IMG/VR virus record: IMGVR_UViG_3300010370_000060
Coordinates: 1 to 47,613 of that record
From: a virus
Reading direction: 5' to 3' (one strand)
Length of the DNA stretch: 47,613 nucleotides
Position 1 is the stretch's first letter; each line of letters opens with the position of its first letter. Below are positions 9,601 to 19,300 of the stretch, piece by piece. The translations under genes were made by a program, and so were the position numbers. The notes below the pieces were generated by a model. The model worked only from the letters and a program-made list of their open reading frames with translations, searched no databases and had not been told where the DNA came from.

Positions 9601-12472
9601 GTTCAAAGTAATTATAGGATATACTTAAGTCGAACGGGGTAGTTTTTGCTACAGTTTCATCTAGTCCAATTGCAGAGAAGAATTCTGTTCTCTTTTCTTT
9701 ATTTAATAATAATTTACCAAACCCATATATCTCATCAGTTTCTCCAGAAGTGAATAAGAAATATTGTGTAACATCTGTTGCTCCATATGCAACAGAAACC
9801 AGTTCTTGAACATCTGATTTTGTCAAATATAGATAAAATTCATCAACTGTTACTTGTTGATTGTTTACTGTAATATATTCTTGCCACTTGAGGGCTCTTG
9901 TTTCGGTGTTAGATTCATAATTTTTAGTTCTTGTTATAGCAGCAATATTTATTTCAAATTCACCTGTAAATATAAAATTTTTATTCTCAGGATCTAAATC
10001 TGCAGGTGCTGTTAAATCTAACGCTTTGGTTTCGATGTCCTGAACAATAATACTTGAGTCTGAAGTTTTTACTATATTATTTGAACTGTTTTGATAGATT
10101 AGATACCCAGAAGTTAGTGTGCCATTTGGAATTTTTGTGGTGTCTATTGTTATTGTGCCAACACTAAAAGTTCCACTTAAAGTTTTTGTAACCTTTATAT
10201 TTTGTAAATTATTTCCATTCGCATCTCTTACCTTTTCAAAATATTTTGCATTTTGTAATGGATATATTAATCCGGTTTCTGATCTATCGTTTAAGTGAAT
10301 TGATGCATAAGGTTCTACTGTGTCAACTTCAACTGCAGTTCTTAAACTATATTGTATTCCGGATCTTATAACAGATACTATAGTATCTGCGTTCTTTAAA
10401 ACAACGTCTGTAGTTTTTCTTTCAATTATTAATTCTGTGACAAATATAGGATTACCATCACCATCAACCTGTCCAGAGTCAATATCTGTAAGAGCAACTA
10501 TCTTAGCATTTGAAGTTGTCGATCCGCCCAAAATTAAAGCATCATTATCTCTTAATTCGTCAGTAGTTGTTTTTAGTGTTACTTTGCAATATTTAACGGA
10601 AACTGGATCTACTTCAAATATGACTGCCCCCTCTAAAGATAATTGATCCATGAATGTTAGAACGTCATCTAGAGTATAATCGCCAATAGATTTTATATTT
10701 GCAACCGATAATCCATATGTTCCGGCATTAGAATAAACAGTTCCTCCTGCGGGTATAGTTAAAGCGTTTATACTTAAAGAACCTATTTCTGCATTGGTTG
10801 GGGCAATTCTTGCTCCAACTGAATATGTTTCATTTCCTTTTGTTTCTAAAATTTGACTAAATTCTGTTTTATTGTTTACTATTTGATCGGTGTTAAATGT
10901 TCCACTCTTAGATTGAATAAATGTTTTATCTAAATTATATAACCAATCTTGTGTATCAACAAAGGGTATGGTTTCTGGAACTATTTTTTGTGAGCCGGGA
11001 GTGAATGTAAATTGTTTACTTTCATCATCCATTCTAACTACTAATTTTGGTGGATTAATAAAACTTTGAGTTCCGGTTTTTGGTGTTATCCATTTAATAA
11101 CTTTACCACTGATATATTCATTTTCATTAATATATTGTCTTACTGTTGAACCAATTTCATAATTTTGTTCTTTTATCCATCCATCTTGTGTATCAATTCT
11201 TTGTACTATGTTTTCACCAACAGTCATATCACCTTTATATGCTTCTGATATGTTAACAAAAAATCCACTTTTCTTGCTAAAATCTGAGGCATTTAGATCG
11301 TATGCGTTTCCTCCGAGACCTAGAGATGAAAGATTTCCTGTAGAATCTAATTGATATATTGGGCCATTTTCTTTCTTAAATATACCACTAAGACATTGTA
11401 CGAATAAAGATCTAGTTCCTGCCGCCCAACCTAACACATTTGCTTCAGTTCGAACCAGATATTCTTGGCCTTCTCTGATCACACTGCTTGTATTATCATA
11501 TTGAATTACTTTATATGCTGGTTGGCCTGGGAATGTGGGATTATATGTAAAGGCATTTGTTTCGGAAAAAGTTACTTCTTGTAAAATATTATTGTCTACA
11601 AGAGTTTCTACTCTATCTACCCTATAACGAGCACAAGGAACGTCTTGTATTTCTTCAATATAGAAAAGATTTAAAACATAATCCAATCCACCAATAGTTG
11701 TAATTGCATCTTCTGATAAAAGTTGATTCATCTCAACTATCAACGTTATACTATTTGTGCCCAAAATTACTGATAATATTTTACCATATGTTTGAATTGG
11801 TATCTGTCTAATATCGAACCCGTTTGATTCATTTTGATTGGAATATCTTGTTCCACCTTGGCTAACTCCACCATTTCTAATTCTTACAGTATTTCCTACA
11901 ATTGGTGTTCCATAATCAAAATAATGTTTTTCTGGATATTGTTTTCCGGTATCACATGCTAATTGTGTTGTTCCGCGATTATAATGTTCACATTCATCTG
12001 TGCTAAAATATGCAGTTATTTTTTGAACAGAAGTTAAAAATCTAACATTTTTAATACTTGATCCATAAGAGAATACGTTTTGAGAACCATTCGCAATTTC
12101 AGCACCATTAAGTCCTCTACCGTTATTAAATATTGGACCATTTTTAGCTTCAAAGGTTCCACTTGTTGTTTTAATGAATAATGTTTGAGTAAAATCTGAT
12201 AAAGTGGCTCTAACTAATTCACCGGTTGCACATATTTTTCCAGTATAGTCTGCTTGCTTTACTAAAGATGGACTTGTGTTGCTCAAATACGATGTAGAGA
12301 ACGTGTTGGTTTTTGAAGGATCGTATGCAGTTTTAACATCCGTGTAAAAAGGTTGACTTACAACTGCCTTAATAACATTCGTGACAGTTTGAGATAATCT
12401 TCTGAATTCATATTCGATACCATCATCAACAGGAGAGCCGATTGTTTTAGTTAATTCAGTAAAATTTGCCAT
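6602..12472 (-). CDS. Giant virion structural protein, DUF4815-type C-terminal region
   Basis: Protein of 1956 aa, the largest gene here. The part from about residue 1370 on (VHFMRPQTIKISATQLRPNT, LQFLYSFDPLAQTFFV, YLSPGEHSFVVRSTSREYAL) has the wording of DUF4815-type baseplate-periphery proteins of cyanophages and relatives. The N-terminal part contains a recurring SGTF/SGIF motif at residues 104, 362, 523, 766 and again near 1060, usually followed by a 'GPIF/GPIY'-like or charged turn, suggesting repeated beta domains. It likely links the wedge to the fibres. The start has a good Shine-Dalgarno (AAAGGATC), and a late promoter box lies 54 nt upstream. No homology to T4 gp10 can be claimed by eye. 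Confidence 0.78.
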   Translation of the reverse strand: MANFTELTKTIGSPVDDGIEYEFRRLSQTVTNVIKAVVSQPFYTDVKTAYDPSKTNTFSTSYLSNTSPSLVKQADYTGKICATGELVRATLSDFTQTLFIKTTSGTFEAKNGPIFNNGRGLNGAEIANGSQNVFSYGSSIKNVRFLTSVQKITAYFSTDECEHYNRGTTQLACDTGKQYPEKHYFDYGTPIVGNTVRIRNGGVSQGGTRYSNQNESNGFDIRQIPIQTYGKILSVILGTNSITLIVEMNQLLSEDAITTIGGLDYVLNLFYIEEIQDVPCARYRVDRVETLVDNNILQEVTFSETNAFTYNPTFPGQPAYKVIQYDNTSSVIREGQEYLVRTEANVLGWAAGTRSLFVQCLSGIFKKENGPIYQLDSTGNLSSLGLGGNAYDLNASDFSKKSGFFVNISEAYKGDMTVGENIVQRIDTQDGWIKEQNYEIGSTVRQYINENEYISGKVIKWITPKTGTQSFINPPKLVVRMDDESKQFTFTPGSQKIVPETIPFVDTQDWLYNLDKTFIQSKSGTFNTDQIVNNKTEFSQILETKGNETYSVGARIAPTNAEIGSLSINALTIPAGGTVYSNAGTYGLSVANIKSIGDYTLDDVLTFMDQLSLEGAVIFEVDPVSVKYCKVTLKTTTDELRDNDALILGGSTTSNAKIVALTDIDSGQVDGDGNPIFVTELIIERKTTDVVLKNADTIVSVIRSGIQYSLRTAVEVDTVEPYASIHLNDRSETGLIYPLQNAKYFEKVRDANGNNLQNIKVTKTLSGTFSVGTITIDTTKIPNGTLTSGYLIYQNSSNNIVKTSDSSIIVQDIETKALDLTAPADLDPENKNFIFTGEFEINIAAITRTKNYESNTETRALKWQEYITVNNQQVTVDEFYLYLTKSDVQELVSVAYGATDVTQYFLFTSGETDEIYGFGKLLLNKEKRTEFFSAIGLDETVAKTTPFDLSISYNYFEHSGSGPVVRESYTYGTGVLMPLDDIGYFPSKTGKIFHKSSIIDFRPVETLTAPISNNENPYDNTAYYDIVFTSIPNSRFVIKNEHYLNRVDKLYLDKSGTFTLDKGVSSIEAVEPATNNKLGMLLYTVQVPEYTLNVKDITFRKIENRRYTMRDIGKLDKRISEIEYYTVLSLLEKEATDLVVKDANGFTREKNGVVVDSFVSHAVGDVYSVQYNACVNPREGYLRHPFKTTRLSLVPDPGSTNNFVEQNSAIIKSAFSGAIQGTGLYILQPESIETFITQPLATQTVLITALDSFQYDGEVILKPSSDDWVDTTVKPEVKIDLTGGLNEAIDNINQALFNNNIAPFGTFFSDWQTTDTTRTTPGRVSQGRSMFQVWDVTREQERTRTQGQLTSSERNVSLGERVTDVSLVHFMRPQTIKISATQLRPNTRVYIFFDNIDIKEYCRFNRNGTYVNFVGNFPKTDKNGNIEILFDLPSNKFRTGEKLFVITDNQVNDKTDINTTMYATAAFAASGLSVTKETTSTTVRDFRFNNTQTLQERTVRSRELQFLYSFDPLAQTFFVNEELYPDGVYVESLDLCFSTKDPVIPVKVELRPTVNGYPDINRIYPNGVAVVNAANVKALNDADALPDINDSNKFTKFTFDAPVYLSPGEHSFVVRSTSREYALYAAKLGDRDVRDENLRVLENPYLGVFFRSANASTWEPDGTTDLMFKMNKLIFDSTASPTNPASKTFTLAADASIAADFNNTFENGDGDLLTFNTYNLALKAVDYPNCRVNYSVDYYEGSTNIDTTNVPLNTDIVLGNAGAIRRASPQQQFKVVVNTTLTNPHISPIFDLEKSGVLFIRNMIDVSEIGADGRASATIIENETKPFAAIKQSTAEGKNPATMRYMTRKITLAPGFDASNIKVLLTVYKPQGTDLAVFVKTQGASSSGQFENQPYVQLTRSGNDFVSLDDQDYREIEYTFPEDIDAFDKFSIKICLFSNNSCNVPKVKDMRGIAIQ

Positions 12473-12484
12473 ACTGATCCTTTA

Positions 12485-14539
12485 TTATGAGATTGTTCCT
12501 GATACGAATGCTATATGTTCTTTATTATTTATATTAATATATGGTGTTTGTGTATTAACCATAGTTCCGTCTTTAAATGGTGCCCAATGTGTTAATTGGC
12601 CTTGTGCAAAGGAGCTTTCGGGTGTTCCTCTAAATTCTATTTCCACCACATTTCCGTGAACCTTTATTTTTTCCTCAAATATATCTTCTGCTATAAGAGT
12701 GTTGTTTAATGTTGAATCGACAACAGGTTTCATATAAATTAAATTATTAATTTGTGAATTAATAACAGATGAATTTAAAAATGTATCTCTGGCTTTATCG
12801 CACGTTACATTTTGTGGTATAAGGTTCTCGTAAGAAAATCCTTCAATGTACGCTTTACCTGGATTTACTTTTATGACAAATTTAGATTCATCACCCGGTT
12901 CTGTTGTGTTTGATGGTGGGTAAATACCTATATCGTCTAATATAAATTGAACTGAGGCATCTAGTGTTACTGTTTGGCTAAATGTACCAGTATCTACAGT
13001 TTTTACAGAAAATTCTTTACCAGAACTAAAAGAACTAAATGATAACCCGTTTAATGATCTTATGTACACTTTGCCACCTAAACGATCTATTCTCTCTATA
13101 ATACCAATAGGTTCACTTTGTATTTCTGTGCCATATTTATAATTTCCTGCTGGTTTTGTTTGTGTTGGAAATAATAAAATAGGTGTGGATGCAGTAGACC
13201 CGCTAAATCGAATAGATACGTCGTTTGCTCCTATTGTTTTTTGTACTATTAAATCTCCAACTTCAATTTGAGGAGCAATTGAAGCTGAACTAAAAATATA
13301 TAAATCTTTTCTTAAATGTTCTTTAAAATCAATTAAAAATGGAAGAACCGTATAAGAACCGGATTCTTCATATGTTCTCTGGGCAAATAATTTTAATATT
13401 TCACTATAATCTGCTCCACCTTTGATAAAATCTGGTGCACCCTTACTCACGCGTGCAACTTCAACAAAAGATTCTGCATTATAATTTTCTAATACGTCTA
13501 TATCAAAATCTTTATTTGTTAACGTAAAATCTATTTTTAATCTATCTGCACCTGGGGCCTTTTCGTTATAAGATCCTATTGCATTATCAACAAGAGTTAT
13601 ATCTTCTCTAAAATCTACAATTTTTGTTGTTATATCAAATCCTATTTTCTTTGATGGATATGAAAATAATTTTCTGCCAACATATTCTTCTTTACCTGTT
13701 ATTGGCGTTTTTAAGCCATTATTCATTGTGCTCTCTATTTCAAGTAGAGCATTTGAACTTGTGCTTATTTTATACAATACAGTCGTCGATTCTTCAGTAT
13801 TTACAAATCGACCAAATTTATAAAATATACCAGGAGAAACTGATGCAACCATTACAGTATTCATATTGTCCAGTAACAATTCACTTGCTTGTGTAACAGA
13901 TGGTTCTATTTCAAAATTTATTGGATTTTGATTTGAATTGTCTTTAACTTCTAACGCATCAACTGATGTTGAATTCCAGTTAGAATTAGTTATTTCAATT
14001 AATTTTATATCAGTTAGTTGTTTTAATTTATTGAGATTGCCCTTTATAAATTTAAATACAATAATTAAATTGTCAGAAACGGTTTCAGGTAAAACGTCTA
14101 TAATTTTAACCTGAAAATCAACATCGTCTTCAATATTTACTATACCAGAAGTTCCTGTTCTTTGTGTATATGAAGTGCTATTATAAGTAAATGATGTTGG
14201 CGCAAATTGTTTATTTTTAAAATAATTTTCACAAACAGTTTTATCCGTAAAATCTGAATTTATAACAGTATTCGTTGCATCTTTAATTGAATTATTTTTT
14301 ATTCTAATATAAAAATAATTTGTTAATGTGACCTTTGCACCAAAGACTTGAGATCCATCTTTAAAAATATGATCTGATATTTTAGATATTTGATTTTGTA
14401 GTATCGACTGAAGTTGTGTTAATTCTCTTGCCTGAACTGCTACTCCCGGTTTAAAAAGAATTTGTAAAAAATTCTTTGTATCGTCAAAATCATCAAAGTA
14501 TGGTGAGTTTTTTAATTCGTCTTGGTGTTTAAATGCCAT
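12485..14539 (-). CDS. Baseplate-associated structural protein (DUF4815-like N-terminal type)
   Basis: Protein of 684 aa. The N-terminus (YFDDFDDTKNFLQILFKPGV followed by AVQARELTQLQSILQNQI) is a common signature of structural proteins in marine T4-like phages: an F-x-P-G-x-x-VQARELT segment and then a helix, as in DUF4815 proteins. The rest is beta-rich with no enzyme motif. The 1956-aa neighbour carries the other half of what is one protein in some phages (from memory), so the two may work as a pair joining the wedge and fibres. It lies between gp8 and the 1956-aa gene with gaps of about 12 nt on both sides. Confidence 0.75.
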   Translation of the reverse strand: MAFKHQDELKNSPYFDDFDDTKNFLQILFKPGVAVQARELTQLQSILQNQISKISDHIFKDGSQVFGAKVTLTNYFYIRIKNNSIKDATNTVINSDFTDKTVCENYFKNKQFAPTSFTYNSTSYTQRTGTSGIVNIEDDVDFQVKIIDVLPETVSDNLIIVFKFIKGNLNKLKQLTDIKLIEITNSNWNSTSVDALEVKDNSNQNPINFEIEPSVTQASELLLDNMNTVMVASVSPGIFYKFGRFVNTEESTTVLYKISTSSNALLEIESTMNNGLKTPITGKEEYVGRKLFSYPSKKIGFDITTKIVDFREDITLVDNAIGSYNEKAPGADRLKIDFTLTNKDFDIDVLENYNAESFVEVARVSKGAPDFIKGGADYSEILKLFAQRTYEESGSYTVLPFLIDFKEHLRKDLYIFSSASIAPQIEVGDLIVQKTIGANDVSIRFSGSTASTPILLFPTQTKPAGNYKYGTEIQSEPIGIIERIDRLGGKVYIRSLNGLSFSSFSSGKEFSVKTVDTGTFSQTVTLDASVQFILDDIGIYPPSNTTEPGDESKFVIKVNPGKAYIEGFSYENLIPQNVTCDKARDTFLNSSVINSQINNLIYMKPVVDSTLNNTLIAEDIFEEKIKVHGNVVEIEFRGTPESSFAQGQLTHWAPFKDGTMVNTQTPYININNKEHIAFVSGTIS
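12526..12533 (-). promoter_or_regulatory. Candidate late promoter for the 1956-aa gene
   Basis: Exact TATAAATA on the minus strand within the last codons of the 684-aa gene, with predicted start near 12520, about 48 nt upstream of the next ATG. Sensible placement, but the box overlaps coding sequence and could be chance. Confidence 0.45.
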
Positions 14540-14552
14540 ATTGTTTTGCTCT

Positions 14553-16352
14553 TTAGATTGTTATAAAGAATTTTATAGTAGTTGAGCCGTCTGTTGTTAA
14601 CTGTTTTGGTGTAAAATTTTGTATATGCAACACTCGACCTCTCAAAGATAACATATTTTTACTAGTTATAGCATATGTATTTATTAGAGTATCTTGTGTT
14701 GTTCCTGTAGTTGGGTTATATTTTTTTAAATTATTTACTGTAGTTGATGATGAAAATGTTCCATAGAGTGTTTGAACCGCTATTTTTGGTAAATTGTGTG
14801 TTGTAGCAGAGGTTTTATCGAACGAAATGCTCAACACTCTGCCATAGGCTAATAGTTCACTACTGGAATTTATTTGTGCTACATAATCATTTATTGTAAA
14901 TTCTGTTATTCCGTTTAAACCATTAGTATTAGTTATGTCTTCAACATCATAAAATGGTTCAGGGGAAGTTGGTGAGGATCCTTTATATAGAGTTAAAATG
15001 TCATAATTTCTTAAATTTTCTGTATCATTAATTATAAAATCATTATCAGAAGTTCCAACATATTCTTCTCTTTTAATTAAACCGTATTGCCTAAAATTGT
15101 TACTATCGTAACCCAACATTGACACAGTTGGCCCATCTGCCGTATATGTATAAGATGGTGTGCTTAATATTCCATTCAGACTGTCGAGTTTATTGTAAGT
15201 ATCCGATGATGTTGGATTAAATTTTTTATATATTATGATGTTATTACATTTTAAATCGTGTAGTGGGGACAATCCAACTCCACCTGTGGGCGAAATTCTT
15301 GGAGCCAATTCATAATTTCCTATAACTTCTGCAGTGATATCGGAACAACCTGAACCATATTGAAAAATATTAATTTTTGTAATTTTTCTAGTAGTTGTGT
15401 CTAAAGATGGATATGCTATTAAATTTGAACAGTTTCCGCTTATTGTTATTTTAGGAACTATTTTATATATTTGATTGTTGTATGCATTATCTTTAGATAT
15501 TTGTTCACACACTCTACAAATTATTACATTTGATGATATTGATAGACTATCTATCGTATGAACATTCAATACAATTTTTGTTGTTGCATCTAAAATCATT
15601 AATGAATATGTTCTGTTGTCATAAAATCCAGAAGTTCTATTTATGGTTGTGTCTAATGAATTTAAAGTTAAAACTAAATTTTCTTCAGTATCAGAATCTA
15701 TTATAGTATAAGAAGCGTTTTCATTTAAATTAACCGCATATGGAAAGGCTTCTCCAAATTTAGTTATATCTATTCCTTCTATGCTACCAAATGATACATT
15801 TGTTGTTAAATAGTTATCTCCTGAGTCCTTAAATGGAATTAAACTATCCGTTTTTACTTTAGTATAAAGATCAGTAGAGATACCACTTCGTAATGTATTA
15901 TAAACAAATTTCCATATATAACCATCGTTTGTTACTATTAAATTATTATTTGTTGGTGCAGTGGTTGGTGGACTGTATTGGCTTACTGCACCCGAATTAT
16001 TGCTAATACAAATATATACATTACAAGCAAGACCGGAGGATGGCTCAACTGTAACATAATAATTTTTATTTAGTAAATTTTCTGTTGCAGAAAATTCATC
16101 ATAAACAACTCCAGAAGTCCATGTGTTTTTTCTAATAGCATAATAAACGTCATCTGCTTTTAGTTGTATGGCAGAAAACATGTCTCTTAATGCATTATTA
16201 TCTTCTTCAAAGGTGTCAACAATTGTATCAGGAGAATCCACATTTCCCCAAACGTCTGTTTTACCCAAAAATAAATAATGTTTTCCATTAATTAAGTCAT
16301 TATAAACTGTTTTTACTATATCTGTTTTAAAAGAATCTTTATAGAATGGCAT
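14553..16352 (-). CDS. gp8: Baseplate wedge protein gp8
   Basis: Protein of 599 aa resembling T4 gp8, a wedge component that bridges gp7, gp10 and gp6. Matching segments run in the same order as in T4 gp8: HYLFLGKTDVWG (T4 has a similar 'F-x-x-GRSEPW'), RDMFSAIQLKADDVYYAIRK (T4 'LPSMLDAVIPRRDW'), NVYICISNNSGA (T4 'VYRCLDV') with a PPTT turn, and DGYIWKFVYN (T4 'DGYVWEYLFE'). It is longer than T4 gp8 (334 aa), as in many marine T4-like phages, by an extended beta-rich C-terminal half. It follows the 1084-aa wedge gene by 5 nt. Confidence 0.78.
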   Translation of the reverse strand: MPFYKDSFKTDIVKTVYNDLINGKHYLFLGKTDVWGNVDSPDTIVDTFEEDNNALRDMFSAIQLKADDVYYAIRKNTWTSGVVYDEFSATENLLNKNYYVTVEPSSGLACNVYICISNNSGAVSQYSPPTTAPTNNNLIVTNDGYIWKFVYNTLRSGISTDLYTKVKTDSLIPFKDSGDNYLTTNVSFGSIEGIDITKFGEAFPYAVNLNENASYTIIDSDTEENLVLTLNSLDTTINRTSGFYDNRTYSLMILDATTKIVLNVHTIDSLSISSNVIICRVCEQISKDNAYNNQIYKIVPKITISGNCSNLIAYPSLDTTTRKITKINIFQYGSGCSDITAEVIGNYELAPRISPTGGVGLSPLHDLKCNNIIIYKKFNPTSSDTYNKLDSLNGILSTPSYTYTADGPTVSMLGYDSNNFRQYGLIKREEYVGTSDNDFIINDTENLRNYDILTLYKGSSPTSPEPFYDVEDITNTNGLNGITEFTINDYVAQINSSSELLAYGRVLSISFDKTSATTHNLPKIAVQTLYGTFSSSTTVNNLKKYNPTTGTTQDTLINTYAITSKNMLSLRGRVLHIQNFTPKQLTTDGSTTIKFFITI

Positions 16353-16357
16353 TTTAA

Positions 16358-19300
16358 TTATCCTGTATTATCATTAACCGGTATATTAGTTATATCACTT
16401 ATAGTAAATTCTAAAAATGTTTTAAGTTGATCATCTGTATTAACATTTTCTTGAACAACCTGATTCCAGTGTTTTCCAACAACCCAGAATTTTCCAGAAT
16501 CTTCTAGTTTGGCTACTGGTAAAAACACATTAGCGTCAGTATTTATAACAACTAAATTGCTTTCTATTTCCGTTTTTGTCCCAGATAATGCAACTTCGGC
16601 AATCACATCTGCTTCATTTGTTTCCATGATATGAATAATTGTTAAATCATAAATGCTAGTCGGTTTTGTAACACCATTTGGTCCCCACCTATATCCATTA
16701 TCATAGGGCGAAATATAATCTATTATTGGGTTTGCTGCTTCATCATACCCAGTAATAATTGGAACTTCATATAAATCTATTTTTGTACTTACGACATATG
16801 GAACATAATTTCCAATTACAGCAGAGAGTTGTTTTGTTTCTTCTAATTGTTCTATAGTTGTTGTGATTTGTAGATCTAAATTGGTTTTACCTTCAAATGA
16901 ACCAAACACTTTAAATCCGGCAGGGTGAACAATTTTCTTGACTATAGGCAAATGTTCATTTGAATTAATGTCTGATAAAATGTCATATGAAAAATCTTGG
17001 TAATAATTACTATCTTGAATAACTTTATTGCTAGAAACAAAACTTGTCTCAGTTAAATTTTCATCTGTAGAGGAAGAAGTGTAATTTAAAAGTTTTTCAA
17101 ATATTTTTTTGGCTATTGTGTTGTATCCTATTGGAACAAAGTGTGATCCATTATCTTTATAATATTGAGAGTATTCTGTTTTATTAATAATTTCTGGTAT
17201 GTCTATTATTGTAACATCCGGTTCATCTATTTCTTTAAGTGTATCCCTATATTCTTCTAAATTTAAATCAGTGCTTGGTTCATGTGAACACATAATTGCA
17301 AAACATAAATTATTTTTATCATAACCAATTTTTGCCCAAACATTTTTTATTTTTTGTATTATTTTTAATACTTGTTGTTTATATTGTTTTGGATTATTAT
17401 CTGGATACGCGGAGGGATTGTTTCTCCAAGCATTTGCGTCATTTAACCCACCCTGTAGCCAAAAACAAATTCTACCAGATCCGCCAGCTTGTTTTTGTCT
17501 TTCAACATGTTCTTGTATTATCAGTGCCCATGTTTCATGTGGTGTATTTATAATATCATAACCAATTTGAATCATGGTTCCGCCGGGATAATACTCGACA
17601 TTTGAAACAGAAACACCTTGTATAGGAGAATAGATGCTTTGTAAAGCAGCCGAAAAGTTCTTACGCATTCTTGAATTATAAGTACTTCCTTGTAAAGGGG
17701 TTCCGTTGCTGTCACTGCCATATACGAAATTTCCAGTAAAATAATACGCATCAACACCATCACGAGACGCTGGTGGATAACCTCCAACATAATGATTTGT
17801 ATTATTTGTTATTTCAAATTCATGTGGTATCCAATAATCATTATATATTGGTATACTTTGTGGGGGTGGCGCAGGATCGCCACTAAATTGTCTACTAGAA
17901 CTAAATAAACTTTTTACTTGCCCACCATCTAACCGATTACTACCCGCACTATTTTTACCATTTAAATTTAATTTAAAATCTGGGATGATATCAGTATTTG
18001 TTGCATTAAATTTACCACCTATTATTCTATATCTTAAAACTTTTTCTAATAATAGAGGGCAATTTCTTGGTTCGGGTACTACATAACCTATATTATATAA
18101 ACTGCCTCCAACATCAAAATTGGGAATACTTCTAAGAGAGAGTCCAAAATTAAAACCATTCATTTCTTTATCACACCAAAGATAATCTAAAGAATATGTG
18201 TTTGGTTTTAACCCTTTACTATAACCAATATAAGTATCAGTTGTTTGTGGATCAAACGTACCAATACCATTAGGAATCGTTACACCAACTCCAGTTGAAA
18301 AATGTTTTGTTAACTCTGATCTACCATACAAAGAACCAGGTAAAACTTTATTATCACTATTATAATATGCTTGATTATATTGATCAAAATGTAAGTACAC
18401 AAAACACTTATAACCGCCAGGAACTAATCCACCTGTTTGGTATGTACCAAATATTGGAGTTCCATACATTTTTATTCCGTTTTCAATCATACCAGACATC
18501 AATCCACCATTCCAACCATATACACCATGACCAGTATTACTATCACCCGCCAATAAAACATCTATATTATCTTTACCAGATCTACTATCTCTTAACCATT
18601 CAGAGAGGCGAGTAGAGCCATATACTCCAGTTGCAGCATCAGAGTAAATTACATTTAATATTAAAATTTCTTCTGCACCGTCTATTATAGTTTTAACTTT
18701 AGTTTGTTTAGTTGAATCAAAAGAACCAGATAATTCTTTAAGAACTATTTCGCCATAATAGTTACCCTGAAATAGTGTTTTTGTTATATCTGAAACTCTA
18801 GCGGACACCGTATATTCTGAATCGCTATTTTCTTGATATATGATACCATTTTTTATTGCATCTATATCGGTTGATTCTTGCAAATAACAATTTAAAATAT
18901 TTTTTCTAGAATAAACATTTGAAGATGGTTTAAATATATCCGTTTTAGGATAGTATATATCTATTTCTTTATCATATAAAATTCTAAATAAGAATCTTAT
19001 AGAATTTTCCGTACCCTTTGAGTCATAAAATTCTTTTATATTTTTAACTACATTTCTTGAGTTTATAGGATTACCTGTTTCACGATCAATTGTTAACTCT
19101 ACGTTAAAATCTTTCATTACCTCTTGTTTTATTTTATCTAAAACAAAATCAGGTATATCGTCTATATTTCTATAATTTTCTAAATTATATATTACTTTAT
19201 TGGGGTCATTTGATTTTTCTAAAAATTCATAATAAGCACTAATAAAATCAACAAATTTGGGATAATCGGTTCTAATATATTCGGGTAATTGATATTGGAT

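Noticed and set aside
16540-16547. TATAAATA about 190 nt upstream of gp8
   Set aside because: Within coding sequence and far from the start; kept out as probable chance although a weak gp8 promoter is possible.
17545-17552. TATAAATA inside the SGNH region
   Set aside because: Mid-coding, no downstream start nearby.
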